From contig NZ_LSZP01000059.1 of NCBI RefSeq assembly GCF_001580045.1, forward strand, positions 1-64,000: a stretch of DNA of 64,000 nt, in the 5' to 3' direction. Origin of the DNA: Cephaloticoccus capnophilus (lineage in GTDB: Bacteria > Verrucomicrobiota > Verrucomicrobiia > Opitutales > Opitutaceae). The notes under the pieces were generated by a model. That model worked only from the letters and a program-made list of their open reading frames with translations. It did no database searches and was not told where the DNA came from. The translations under genes were made by a program, and so were the position numbers. Positions 48,827 through 57,185 of the stretch are shown here, piece after piece (within the stretch, counting starts at the first letter, position 1; each line of letters opens with the position of its first letter).

Positions 48827-50038
48827 TTGAGCTCTGAAGAACCCACTATCGCGTACCTCTTTACAACTTTTCCGAAGCCGACGGAGACCTTTCTCCAGCG
48901 CGAGGTGACGGCGATGTTGGCGCGTGGGGCACGCTTGCGCTTGTACTCGCTTTGGGGCGGGGGCGGGGACTTCCTCGGTGTGCCGGTTGAGCATTTTCCC
49001 AAGTGGAAGCTGCTCATGCTTCTGTGGATGATTCCTTACGAGGCTGTGCGCTGCCCTCGGGTGTTGTGGGAGGTAGTGCGCGGGCTGTTTACACGGCTCG
49101 CACCTTCGTGGATCAACTTTTGGGAAAACATGCTGGGCGCCGGTTTTGCCTGTTTGCATGCACGCAGTTTTAGGAAAAACCCGCCTGCGCTCGTTCATGC
49201 GCCGTGGGGTGGGGCGCCTGCTACGGCGGCTTGGTTGATTTGGCGGCTGGGTGGGCCGCGTTATAGCGCGGCAGCGCACGCGTACGACATTTACGAGCAC
49301 GGCGGGGATTGGTGGCTCGTCGAAAAGCTGGCGCACGCGCACTTCGTTCACACTTCTACGGAGATGGGGCAGCGCGAATTGATTCGGCGCGGTGTGGATG
49401 CGGCCAAGGTCATCTGCATTCGGCGCGGTCTCGATGCTATGCCGCAATTTAAGCCGCTACGCGCAGAGCGTACGCCTTTGCGACTGGTTTGTGTGGCTCG
49501 GCTCGTGGAGAAAAAGGGACTGCGCCACCAGCTCCAAGTTTATGCGGCACTGCGCGCGGCGGGGATTGCGTTTCAGGCACGGATTATCGGCGAGGGCCCA
49601 TTGGGCGAGGAGTTGGAGCGGTTGGCCGCGCAACTCGGGATCGCCGATGCTGTGGATTTCACCGGCCACTTGGAGCACGCGCTAGTTTGGAAATACCTAG
49701 AGTGGGCGGATGTCCTTCTGCACACAGGGATGGTTGCACCGAGTGGCGACCGCGACGGACTCCCCAATGTGATTCCCGAGGCGATGTCTGTCGGCACGCT
49801 GGTTGTCTCTTCGCTAGCCGCGGCGACGACCGAGGCGATCAAAGACGGTGAGACGGGGCTGGTCGCCGCCGTGCGCGATACCGAGAGCTGGCTTGCTGCG
49901 CTTAATCGTCTGCGTAGCGACGATGCTCTGGCCGAGTCACTCCGCGCCAACGCGCGCCGCTGGGTCGAGGAAAACTTCAATGCGCATAAAAATGCGGAAA
50001 AGCTTTTCACACACTTTGAAGGGGCGATTCACGTATGA
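48827..50038 (+). CDS. Glycosyltransferase family 4 (GT-B fold)
   Basis: 403 residues, possible TTG start at 48827; the first conserved block is PTIAYLFTTFPKPTETFLQREV, typical of the GT4 branch that includes exopolysaccharide enzymes (AmsK/WcaL-like). Central EKLAHAHFVHTSTEMGQRELIRRG and the C-terminal nucleotide-sugar motif LVCVARLVEKKGLRHQL...DGLPNVIPEAMSVGTLVVSSLAAATTEAI, containing the E-x7-E pattern, are present. The gene overlaps the next glycosyltransferase by ATGA. Probable role: sugar transfer from NDP-sugar onto a lipid-linked or surface glycan in the cytoplasm. Confidence 0.9.
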   Translation: MSSEEPTIAYLFTTFPKPTETFLQREVTAMLARGARLRLYSLWGGGGDFLGVPVEHFPKWKLLMLLWMIPYEAVRCPRVLWEVVRGLFTRLAPSWINFWENMLGAGFACLHARSFRKNPPALVHAPWGGAPATAAWLIWRLGGPRYSAAAHAYDIYEHGGDWWLVEKLAHAHFVHTSTEMGQRELIRRGVDAAKVICIRRGLDAMPQFKPLRAERTPLRLVCVARLVEKKGLRHQLQVYAALRAAGIAFQARIIGEGPLGEELERLAAQLGIADAVDFTGHLEHALVWKYLEWADVLLHTGMVAPSGDRDGLPNVIPEAMSVGTLVVSSLAAATTEAIKDGETGLVAAVRDTESWLAALNRLRSDDALAESLRANARRWVEENFNAHKNAEKLFTHFEGAIHV

Positions 50039-51087
50039 ATAAAGGGACTACACGATTAGGAACGATTTGGTACGACTGCACAAAGTCGGCCAAGGCCACC
50101 CATCGTTCGGGCCTGCAACGGGTCGCCCACAAGTTACTCGAAGAGCTTGGCGAGGCCGCTACGCCGACGCAGGGCTTGGAGTGGGTGCCGCGAGCGAGAG
50201 CGGAAGACTGGTTTCTGACTGCCGAGGTTTTTGGACCAAGCGAGCGGCCCGAGTTTGCTGAAATTTTGGCAAATCGCCCCTGCCGAATGGCCGCGATTTT
50301 TTACGACGCGATTCCCCTAAAACAGCCGCACATTACTTGGCCTGCGAGCGTCGCGCGGCATCCGGCTTACATGAAGATGCTGGCGAGCTTCGACCTCGTG
50401 TTGGCGATTTCCGAGGCGAGTCGGCGCGAGCTACTCGACTACTGGGCGTGGATGGGGCTTTCGCGCGTGCCGCGAGTTGAGGCGATTCAGCTCGGCTCTA
50501 ACTTTGCGGCGTCGCCGCGCGCCCTGCCGAAGCCGGAACGGGCCGAGGGGCCTGCGCTCCTCCTCTGTGTGGGGATTATCGAGCCGCGCAAAAATCAGCG
50601 TTTCCTACTCGATGTGTGCGCGCCTTTATGGGCCGAGGGCGCGGAGTTTGAGCTTCACGTTGTCGGGCGGGTGAATCCGCATTTTGGGAAGCCGATTATT
50701 GAGCAGATGAAGCGCGTGGCGCGCGGTCGCAGTCGAGTTCGTTACCACAAGCACTTGAGCGATGAGGGACTTGCCGGGCTCTACGAGCGAGCGACTGTGA
50801 ACGTGTTTCCAACGATTGCGGAGGGCTGTGGGTTGCCAGTGCTAGAGTCTCTGTGGCGGGGCGTACCTTGTTTGTGCAGCGATATCCCTGCGATTCGCGA
50901 AAACGCGACCGATGGCGGCGTGCTGCTTTTGCCGCCAAATGATGGCGAGGCGTGGGCGCGGGCACTCCGAGAAGTCACGCAGAGCGGCAGCGTGCTTTGG
51001 GAAAGACTGCGCAGCGAGGTGGCGGCGCGGCCGCTGCCGACTTGGGCGGATACGGCCAAGCAGGCTCTAGGCTACCTACACTTATAG
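50035..51087 (+). CDS. Glycosyltransferase family 1/4 (GT-B fold)
   Basis: 350 residues. GTIWYDCTKSAKATHRSGLQRVAHKLLEEL at the start, FYDAIPLKQPHITWP near residue 88, then the donor-binding half: LLCVGIIEPRKNQRFLLDVC and VFPTIAEGCGLPVLESLWRGVPCLCSDIPAIRE. The E-x7-E motif (EGCGLPVLE) is intact. It overlaps the preceding glycosyltransferase by 4 bases. It is a divergent paralogue of the enzyme at 52403, sharing the F(Y/H)DAIPLK and IE(P/G)RKN blocks. Role in glycan assembly is inferred from context. Confidence 0.9.
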   Translation: MNKGTTRLGTIWYDCTKSAKATHRSGLQRVAHKLLEELGEAATPTQGLEWVPRARAEDWFLTAEVFGPSERPEFAEILANRPCRMAAIFYDAIPLKQPHITWPASVARHPAYMKMLASFDLVLAISEASRRELLDYWAWMGLSRVPRVEAIQLGSNFAASPRALPKPERAEGPALLLCVGIIEPRKNQRFLLDVCAPLWAEGAEFELHVVGRVNPHFGKPIIEQMKRVARGRSRVRYHKHLSDEGLAGLYERATVNVFPTIAEGCGLPVLESLWRGVPCLCSDIPAIRENATDGGVLLLPPNDGEAWARALREVTQSGSVLWERLRSEVAARPLPTWADTAKQALGYLHL

Positions 51088-51103
51088 AAAGGCGGCGGCG
51101 GGC

Positions 51104-52312
51104 TCAGAGGCCGACTTTCTTAACCGCGTAGGCCATCGCTTCGCCGATTTGGTCGAGTTGCTCGTCGCTGTGCAGCGCGGAAATGGCGGTGCGGATGAGG
51201 TCTTTCCCTGCGGGCACAGCGGGTGCGATCGACATGATGGTAAAAATGCCTTTCTCGCGCAGCGCTTGCCAAAACGGGTAGGCGCGCTCTTTCGAGCCGA
51301 GGACGATGGGGATAGCGGGGGTCTCGCTGCCCCAGGTGTCGAGGCCGAGCGAGTGGAGCATATCGCGGTAGCGGCGGGTGTTTGCCCAGAGGCGTTCGCG
51401 GTGCTCGGGCTCGTTTTGGAGGACGTCGAGCGCGGCGCTGGCGATGGCGGTTTGAGCGGGGCTGAGCGCAGCACTGAAGATGGTTTGTTTCGAGTTGGTG
51501 CGCAGGTACTCGATGACTTCGCGCGAAGCGGCGACGAAGCCGCCGGTGCTGCCGAGCGATTTAGAGAGGCTGCCGCAGAGGATGTCGACTTGGTCGCCGA
51601 GCCCGAAATGAGCGGCGGTGCCGCGCCCCCCTTCGCCGAGAACGCCGAGCCCGTGTGCGTCGTCGAGGACGGTGAAGCAGCGGTGCGCTTCGCCGAGTTG
51701 CGCAAGCTCGGGCAAGCGGCAGATGTGGCCTTCCATCGAGTAAACGCCTTCGAGGACGAGCATCTTAGTCGCAGCGGGTGAGGACGCTTCGAGGGCTTCG
51801 CGCAGGTCGTCCGGGTTGTTATGCGCGAAGCGTTCGACTGTCGCCATCGAGAGTCGGATGCCATCCCAGAGGCTGGAGTGGAGGTTTTTATCGCCGAAGA
51901 TGAGGTCGCCTTTCTGGGCAAAACTGGCGGTCGCAGCGACACACGAGAGGTAGCCGCTGCTGTGCACATGGCAGGCTTCGCGACCGAGGAACGCGGCGAG
52001 CTTTTCTTCGAGCTCGATGTGGTAAGCGCGCGAGCCGTTGGCAGAGCGGGCACCGGTGGGGCTGGCGCCCCATTTGCGCAGTGCGGTTTGTCCCGCCTCG
52101 ACGACTTTGGGGTGAAAGGAGAGGCCTAGGTAGTCGTTACTCGCGAGCATGATCATGTCGCGCCCGCCGAGCTGGATGCGGCTGCCCTGCTGTGCCTGAA
52201 TGACGTGGTAATAGGGGTCGTACTTGAGCCGCATCTTCGTGGCGAGGTCGTCGCGACAGCGATTGAGGAGCGGCTTGGTGTGCTTGGGCTTGGTAAAGAA
52301 GGGCAGAGCCAT
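51104..52312 (-). CDS. PLP-dependent alpha-oxoamine synthase (serine palmitoyltransferase / AONS type)
   Basis: 402 residues, fold type I. The motifs fit the family that condenses an amino acid with an acyl-CoA or acyl-ACP: ASNDYLGLSFHPKV, His in DKNLHSSLWDG stacking on the cofactor, VLEGVYSMEGHI, DDAHGLGVLGEGGRG, the PLP-Lys in GSLSKSLGSTGGFVAAS, and a C-terminal IAPAVPAGKDLIRTAISA with Arg. The last, together with VLEGVYSM and SKSLGSTGGFV, resembles serine palmitoyltransferase more than BioF, but the DDAHG.GVLGE block resembles BioF. It lies between glycosyltransferases and no biotin genes are near, so a lipid role is plausible but unproven. Confidence 0.85.
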   Translation of the reverse strand: MALPFFTKPKHTKPLLNRCRDDLATKMRLKYDPYYHVIQAQQGSRIQLGGRDMIMLASNDYLGLSFHPKVVEAGQTALRKWGASPTGARSANGSRAYHIELEEKLAAFLGREACHVHSSGYLSCVAATASFAQKGDLIFGDKNLHSSLWDGIRLSMATVERFAHNNPDDLREALEASSPAATKMLVLEGVYSMEGHICRLPELAQLGEAHRCFTVLDDAHGLGVLGEGGRGTAAHFGLGDQVDILCGSLSKSLGSTGGFVAASREVIEYLRTNSKQTIFSAALSPAQTAIASAALDVLQNEPEHRERLWANTRRYRDMLHSLGLDTWGSETPAIPIVLGSKERAYPFWQALREKGIFTIMSIAPAVPAGKDLIRTAISALHSDEQLDQIGEAMAYAVKKVGL

Positions 52313-52402
52313 CGGAGAAAAAGAGGAAGAGGCTAAGTGCGCGTTGCGGTGTGTTTCGAGTGTGTTTTAAAGAGAGGTCGGCCGTGAAGTTCTTTGTGTG
52401 GC

Positions 52403-53677
52403 TTAAAGCGTGCTCATCCAGTCCAGGAGCGAGTCGGTGTACTCGGCCCAAGTGCGGAAGCGGCGAGCGCGGGCTTCGGTAGCGAGCTGGGAGAGCGTGT
52501 CGGGGTTTTGGAGCAGCGTATCGATTGCGGTGGCGATTGCGGGTGAGGTCATTTCGTCGAGTGTAAGCGTACCGCCCCCTGCGGCGACTTCGCCGAGTGC
52601 GCCTTTACCCGAGCAAATGCAGGGCCGTCCGCGTGCGAGACTCTCGATAACGGGCAGGCCAAAGCCTTCAATAATTGAGGGATAGACCGTGAAGCGGCAC
52701 TCGGCGTAGGCGGCTTCGACTGTGGCGAGGTCGGCGTGTCCCGGGTAGCGCAGCGGGCGACCGGCGGCTTGGAGGGCGCGGATTTTTTCGAGTGCCGCGC
52801 GGCCAGTCTCTGCTTGGGCGAGCCCGATGATGTAGAGCGTAAAGCGGCGACCTCGGGCCCAGAGCGACTCCGCCGCGTCGAGAAGCGAGAGATGGTTTTT
52901 GCGTCCTTCGATGCTGCCGATTGAGAGAATTGTAGGCAGTTCGGAAGAAGGGGCCGAAGCGTCAAACGTGAGTGGCGGCGGAATCGTGGCCGGCAGGTTA
53001 ACACCGAGTGGGATAGCGGTGACTTGAGGTGTGCGCGCTGGCGCGAGCCAGCGAAAGTAGTCGCGCAGCGTTTGCGCAGAGTCTTCGGAGTTTGCCGCGA
53101 TGCCGTCGAACTGGAGGAGCGAGTGCAAGTAGCCCGGGTAGAAGGCGACAGTTTTGGCGGGGCTTAGCTCGGGATATTTTAGGGGAATCGCATCGTGAAA
53201 AATCGCTACCCGCGGGCCCTGGACTCGGAGCTGCGCATGATAGCGTGCGAGACTCGGAGCAAAGAGCTCGGGGATAATTAGGCCACTAGCTGAGTTATGT
53301 TTGCTGGCAGTTGCGCCGGCGTGAGTGGCGAGTGAGTCGGCACAGGGAGCGCCCAAGGCTCTGCATAGCCGCCGCAGGCGGCCATTTACCCGCGCACTTA
53401 GCGGCCACTGCGCACTGCGCTTAGCGTGAGCCTTTTTTTGAGTGACTGTGGGCGTGTTACTAGTGGAGGGGCTGCGCTCGTCGTCCCGCTTCGCGTGTAA
53501 ATCGAGGTTTGCCTGCTCCCAGGCTTGAAGTTCACGCCACTCCTTGGCGTAGCGATCCCAAGTGATGGGGCGTGCGGCGTCGCGTTTGGCAAGCTCGGCA
53601 TAGAGTGCGCGGCAAACGACTTGGATGCCCGTTTGCACTCGGGTGTGCGCGGTGTGGGTGAGGTCCAGCAAGTGCAT
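52403..53677 (-). CDS. Glycosyltransferase family 4, with low-complexity insertion
   Basis: 424 residues. It starts MHLLDLTHTAHTRVQTGIQVVCRALYAEL, has FHDAIPLKYPELSP near residue 182 and the donor half TILSIGSIEGRKNHLSLLDA and VYPSIIEGFGLPVIESLARGRPCICSGKGALGEV with the E-x7-E motif. Relative to its paralogue at 50035 it carries an extra Ser/Thr/Lys/Arg-rich stretch at about residues 65-130 (RDDERSPSTSNTPTVTQKKAHAKRS...). It is transcribed with the oxoamine synthase gene 90 bases downstream. Confidence 0.9.
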   Translation of the reverse strand: MHLLDLTHTAHTRVQTGIQVVCRALYAELAKRDAARPITWDRYAKEWRELQAWEQANLDLHAKRDDERSPSTSNTPTVTQKKAHAKRSAQWPLSARVNGRLRRLCRALGAPCADSLATHAGATASKHNSASGLIIPELFAPSLARYHAQLRVQGPRVAIFHDAIPLKYPELSPAKTVAFYPGYLHSLLQFDGIAANSEDSAQTLRDYFRWLAPARTPQVTAIPLGVNLPATIPPPLTFDASAPSSELPTILSIGSIEGRKNHLSLLDAAESLWARGRRFTLYIIGLAQAETGRAALEKIRALQAAGRPLRYPGHADLATVEAAYAECRFTVYPSIIEGFGLPVIESLARGRPCICSGKGALGEVAAGGGTLTLDEMTSPAIATAIDTLLQNPDTLSQLATEARARRFRTWAEYTDSLLDWMSTL

Positions 53678-53813
53678 TAATTTGGTTGTAACCGCTTACT
53701 TAGAGACATTGCTTCCCAAAATGTCCCCCCAAAAAACAGCAGTGTCCTTAGTGTCTCACAGAGGCGCGAGTTGAAGCGGGGTATCTCGTATTGTGCGGAG
53801 TGTGTTGCCCCAG

Positions 53814-54809
53814 ATGAAGCTCATTATCCAAATCCCCTGTTTTAACGAAGCCGAAACACTGGCCGTTACGCTTGCCGCTTTGCCGCGTCAGGTGCCCGGT
53901 TTTAATAGCGTGGAGTGGTTGATTATCGATGATGGTAGCGAGGACAACACGGTGCAGATTGCGCGCGAAAATGGAGTTGATCACATCGTGCGGCATACGC
54001 GCAATCACGGCCTCGCGCGCGGGTTTATGACCGGGCTAGATGCCTGTCTCCGACTTGGGGCGGACGTCATCGTTAACACCGATGCCGATAATCAATACAA
54101 CGCGGAGGATATTCCCGCGCTGACGGCCCCGATTTTGGAGCGGCGCGCAGATATCGTCGTGGGGGCGCGCCCGATAAAGACAATCGCACACTTTTCCCCA
54201 GCAAAGAAAATGCTCCAGAAGTTTGGGAGTTGGGTCGTGCGCATGGCGAGTAAGACGGACATTCCCGATGCGCCGAGTGGGTTTCGCGCGATGAGTCGAG
54301 TCGCCGCGCAAAACTTAATGGTGTTTAATGATTACACCTACACGCTGGAAACGATTATACAGGCCGGGCAGAAAAACATGGCGATTACCTCGGTGCCGAT
54401 TCGCGTAAATGGTGATCTGCGGCCCTCCCGATTAGTCAAAAGCATCCCGTCTTATATTAGGCGAAGCATAGGCACGATTATTCGGATTTTTATTATCTAT
54501 CGGCCCGTCCGATTTTTTGGGGCTATCGGTTTTACAGTGTTCGGAGCGGGTGTGCTGATTGGGCTTTGGTTCTTGAGTCATTACTTGAGGGGAGAGGGCG
54601 GTGGGCATATTCAAATGCTTATCCTCGCTTCGGTGCTTCTGGTTTCAGGTTTCCAAACCTTCTTAGTCGCCTTACTCGCCGACCTCCTCGCTGCAAATCG
54701 AAAACTTTTGGAAGAGGTGCGTTTTTACTCAAAATCAAAGATAGAAACCACAGAGGGCGGTTCTACGAGTGCTCAATCTAAACATTCAAAAGAAAATATT
54801 AAGTCATGA
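53814..54809 (+). CDS. Glycosyltransferase family 2 with C-terminal membrane helices (polyprenyl-phosphate glycosyltransferase-like)
   Basis: 331 residues from ATG 53814 (MKLIIQIPCFNEAETLAVTL); GTG 53793 is an alternative. GT-A fold with LIIDDGSEDNT and the metal-binding VNTDADNQYNAEDIP (DxD) at about residue 88, DAPSGFRAMSRVAAQNL, then two membrane helices (FFGAIGFTVFGAGVLIGLWFLS and LILASVLLVSGFQTFLVALLADLL). The architecture matches enzymes that load a sugar onto polyprenyl phosphate (DPM1/ArnC-like). First gene of a three-gene set with a methyltransferase (ATGA overlap) and a flippase-like membrane protein. Confidence 0.92.
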   Translation: MKLIIQIPCFNEAETLAVTLAALPRQVPGFNSVEWLIIDDGSEDNTVQIARENGVDHIVRHTRNHGLARGFMTGLDACLRLGADVIVNTDADNQYNAEDIPALTAPILERRADIVVGARPIKTIAHFSPAKKMLQKFGSWVVRMASKTDIPDAPSGFRAMSRVAAQNLMVFNDYTYTLETIIQAGQKNMAITSVPIRVNGDLRPSRLVKSIPSYIRRSIGTIIRIFIIYRPVRFFGAIGFTVFGAGVLIGLWFLSHYLRGEGGGHIQMLILASVLLVSGFQTFLVALLADLLAANRKLLEEVRFYSKSKIETTEGGSTSAQSKHSKENIKS

Positions 54810-55441
54810 GAATTGCGAAAGGAATGGTAGAGGACGGGGTTGTTATTGGAAATACCTATGACAAGTACGGCTCCAAAAACCCGATCGTACGCCGAATCAT
54901 GACAGGGTTTTCGGATGCCTTGTCCTCTTTGGTTGCCCACGCTAAACCACGTAGTATCCACGAGGCTGGCTGTGGCGAAGGCTACTGGGTAAGGCTGTGG
55001 AATAGCCAAGGGATTGCTGCCCGTGGGAGCGATTTTTCTGAAAAGGTAATCGAGCTAGCCCGAGAAAACTCGAAAGCTGCGAATTTTCCCGAGGATACTT
55101 TTTTTGTTCGCAGTGTTTACGATTTAGAGGAAGGGCGCGATAGTGCCGATCTTCTCGTGTGTTGTGAAGTGCTGGAGCATGTAGAGGATCCTGAAGCAGC
55201 CCTTGCTGCGCTCCAGCGAGCCGCAAGCAACTATGTGATTGTGAGCGTCCCCAGAGAACCGATTTGGCGGGTGCTCAATATGGCCCGCGGGAAGTATTGG
55301 GGCCAGTTGGGCAATACCCCCGGGCACCTCAATCATTGGTCGTCACGCGCCTTCGTTCGGCTAGTAAGCAACTATTTTGATATTGTAGAGATTAAAAAAC
55401 CTCTTCCCTGGACGATGCTTCTTTGCCGAGTACGTCGATGA
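54806..55441 (+). CDS. Class I SAM-dependent methyltransferase (Methyltransf_11-like)
   Basis: 211 residues. SAM motif I SIHEAGCGEGYWVRLW near residue 46, motif II GSDFSEKVIELAREN, and motif IV ADLLVCCEVLEHVEDPEAALAAL. The N-terminus NTYDKYGSKNPIVRRIMTGFSDAL is like that of methyltransferases in glycan clusters. It overlaps the glycosyltransferase by ATGA, and the membrane protein follows 13 bases later. Probable substrate: a sugar or lipid carrier in the same pathway, by context only. Confidence 0.9.
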   Translation: MRIAKGMVEDGVVIGNTYDKYGSKNPIVRRIMTGFSDALSSLVAHAKPRSIHEAGCGEGYWVRLWNSQGIAARGSDFSEKVIELARENSKAANFPEDTFFVRSVYDLEEGRDSADLLVCCEVLEHVEDPEAALAALQRAASNYVIVSVPREPIWRVLNMARGKYWGQLGNTPGHLNHWSSRAFVRLVSNYFDIVEIKKPLPWTMLLCRVRR

Positions 55442-55454
55442 GGCTTTTATTTAG

Positions 55455-56309
55455 ATGAGTCCAAATTGGCGAAAAGCGCTCTATCTTTTTGGAGGCAGCT
55501 TGGGGGTGCTTGGCATCGTCTTTGTAGCCCTACGCTTGCACTCGTATGTTGAAGAACTGGATTTTAGCCAATTCACCCCGCGGGTTTGGTCTTTGATTTT
55601 TTTCCTCTCTGTCGTCTACGGGGCTGCCAATTTGTTTCTTGCAGTCGCATGGCGCAAACTGCTCCTCTACTTTGATAGTCAGATATCAGTTGCTCAGGCG
55701 ATTCGGTTGTTTGGGCTTTCTCAACTGGCAAAATACGTGCCGGGGAATATTGTTCACCTAGCGGGGCGACAAGCACTGGGAATGGCCATAGGCCTCCTAC
55801 CTAAGCCCTTGGCCAAGTCTGTGCTATGGGAGCTTGGTGGCCTCTTGGTGGCGGGGGCACTATTTACACCCATTGTTGCTCCTTTAGTTTTTGAGTTAGT
55901 TTCTGCCTGGCTGTCGCTGACAGTATTTACCGCTGCACTGCTGTGTGCATGGTTTGTCGTGCGCAGATTATTTACCACGACTGTGAGTAATGCACTCTTG
56001 GATCAGTGTAGTTTTTTGGCGATTTCTGGAGTGATTTTCGTTATTCTCTTGGAGCTTGTCTCGCCTCAGTCCTATAGTGTGTCGCTGTTCCCCGCTCTAT
56101 GCGGTGCCTATGTGATTGCGTGGTTGGCTGGCTTTGTGATACCGGGGGCGCCTGCGGGAGTAGGAGTACGAGAATTCGTACTGCTTTTCTTACTGAAAGA
56201 CTTGGTTTCAGAGGCGGATTTACTATTGGCGGTGGTGCTGGGGCGCGCCATTACCGTGCTGGGAGATCTGATATTTTTCTTAACGACTCTTGTTATCAAA
56301 AAAAGATGA
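55455..56309 (+). CDS. LPG synthase transmembrane-region (UPF0104/flippase-like) protein
   Basis: 284 residues with about seven membrane segments. ANLFLAVAWRKLLLYFDSQISVAQAIRLFGLSQLAKYVPGNIVHLAGRQALGMAIG and AGFVIPGAPAGVGVREFVLLFLL contain the family's conserved YxPGxI..L.GR and PGGxGVREG-like motifs. Members of this superfamily (also AglD/MprF membrane half) are proposed to move or modify lipid-linked compounds. With the preceding polyprenyl glycosyltransferase and methyltransferase it forms a compact lipid-glycan unit. GC content drops somewhat here relative to the next gene. Confidence 0.88.
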   Translation: MSPNWRKALYLFGGSLGVLGIVFVALRLHSYVEELDFSQFTPRVWSLIFFLSVVYGAANLFLAVAWRKLLLYFDSQISVAQAIRLFGLSQLAKYVPGNIVHLAGRQALGMAIGLLPKPLAKSVLWELGGLLVAGALFTPIVAPLVFELVSAWLSLTVFTAALLCAWFVVRRLFTTTVSNALLDQCSFLAISGVIFVILLELVSPQSYSVSLFPALCGAYVIAWLAGFVIPGAPAGVGVREFVLLFLLKDLVSEADLLLAVVLGRAITVLGDLIFFLTTLVIKKR

Positions 56310-56414
56310 ATTGATTGGATAAAATCCAATGCCCAAATTGCCGCAGAGACTGGCACGGCCTCCGGTAGAGTCGCGTGAGGATTGAGCTGAGTGGGGCCCG
56401 TTTCGAGCTGGATT

Positions 56415-57017
56415 CTAGTGCGCGTAATGCAGCTTTGGCGGGTGGGGGTTCGCCGGAGTGAGGAGGCTGGGTTTCCCCGCGCGCAGTGCGGCGTACTCCA
56501 TCACGACGGCAAAGAGCGTAGTGAAGCTCAGGTCGCTGATGAGTGAGTTTTTGAAGAAGAAAATCGTGCTCGGATATTCAGGATGTCCGATGGTCATGGC
56601 TTGCCACCAGCCTGCGAGAGTTTGGGCATAGGTTTTGTCGACTGCCCAAGCCGCAGTGTTGGTGACGAGGTAGAAAACGAAGGAGGCCGCGAGTGCCCCG
56701 CCGAAGATGGCACTCCAAGATTTGCGGCGCGAGACGAGCCAGCCCAAGCCAAGTGCGGCACCGTAGCAGCCGTAGCGCAGCAGTAGTTCCTTGAGCGCCC
56801 AGCCGTAGTCGTACTGGGCCAAGTAGTAGTGGTTGAGCCAGAGATCCGAAAGGATGAGGGCGACGAAGGGGACGGCCCAAAGCCACTTTTCGCGAAGGTA
56901 GATCGCACCGCAGAAGGCCAGTGCCATGACGGGTGAAAAGTTGGGGATTTCGAGCGCGGTGGCGGCGACTAAGCGATAAGCGACCGTGAGGGCGGTCATC
57001 ACGAGGGCGTATAACAT
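56415..57017 (-). CDS. DUF6580-like membrane protein (putative substrate-specific transporter component)
   Basis: About 200 residues from ATG 57017 (MLYALVMTALTVAYRL); a longer start at 57140 would add 41 polar residues with no counterpart. Five or six hydrophobic segments. Motifs FSPVMALAFCGAIYLREKWLWAVPFVALILSDLWL and SAIFGGALAASFVFYLVTNTAAWA are those of the DUF6580 family, which has the look of ECF-type S components. Substrate and partners are unknown. No energy-coupling genes are near. Confidence 0.8.
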   Translation of the reverse strand: MLYALVMTALTVAYRLVAATALEIPNFSPVMALAFCGAIYLREKWLWAVPFVALILSDLWLNHYYLAQYDYGWALKELLLRYGCYGAALGLGWLVSRRKSWSAIFGGALAASFVFYLVTNTAAWAVDKTYAQTLAGWWQAMTIGHPEYPSTIFFFKNSLISDLSFTTLFAVVMEYAALRAGKPSLLTPANPHPPKLHYAH

Positions 57018-57185
57018 GATGGTCGGGAGTCCTAGAGGAAGGTGTGCGCGCCGCCTAGGAAAATTGTGAAAGCTGTCGTGAGGCAAGGTGTCGCCGGACG
57101 CATCGATCCGTGAAAACGAATTAGCGATGCGTGAGGACATAGCGGCATCGGCGGGCCGCCTTGCTTCGTGCGTTTCAGTCCGAGG

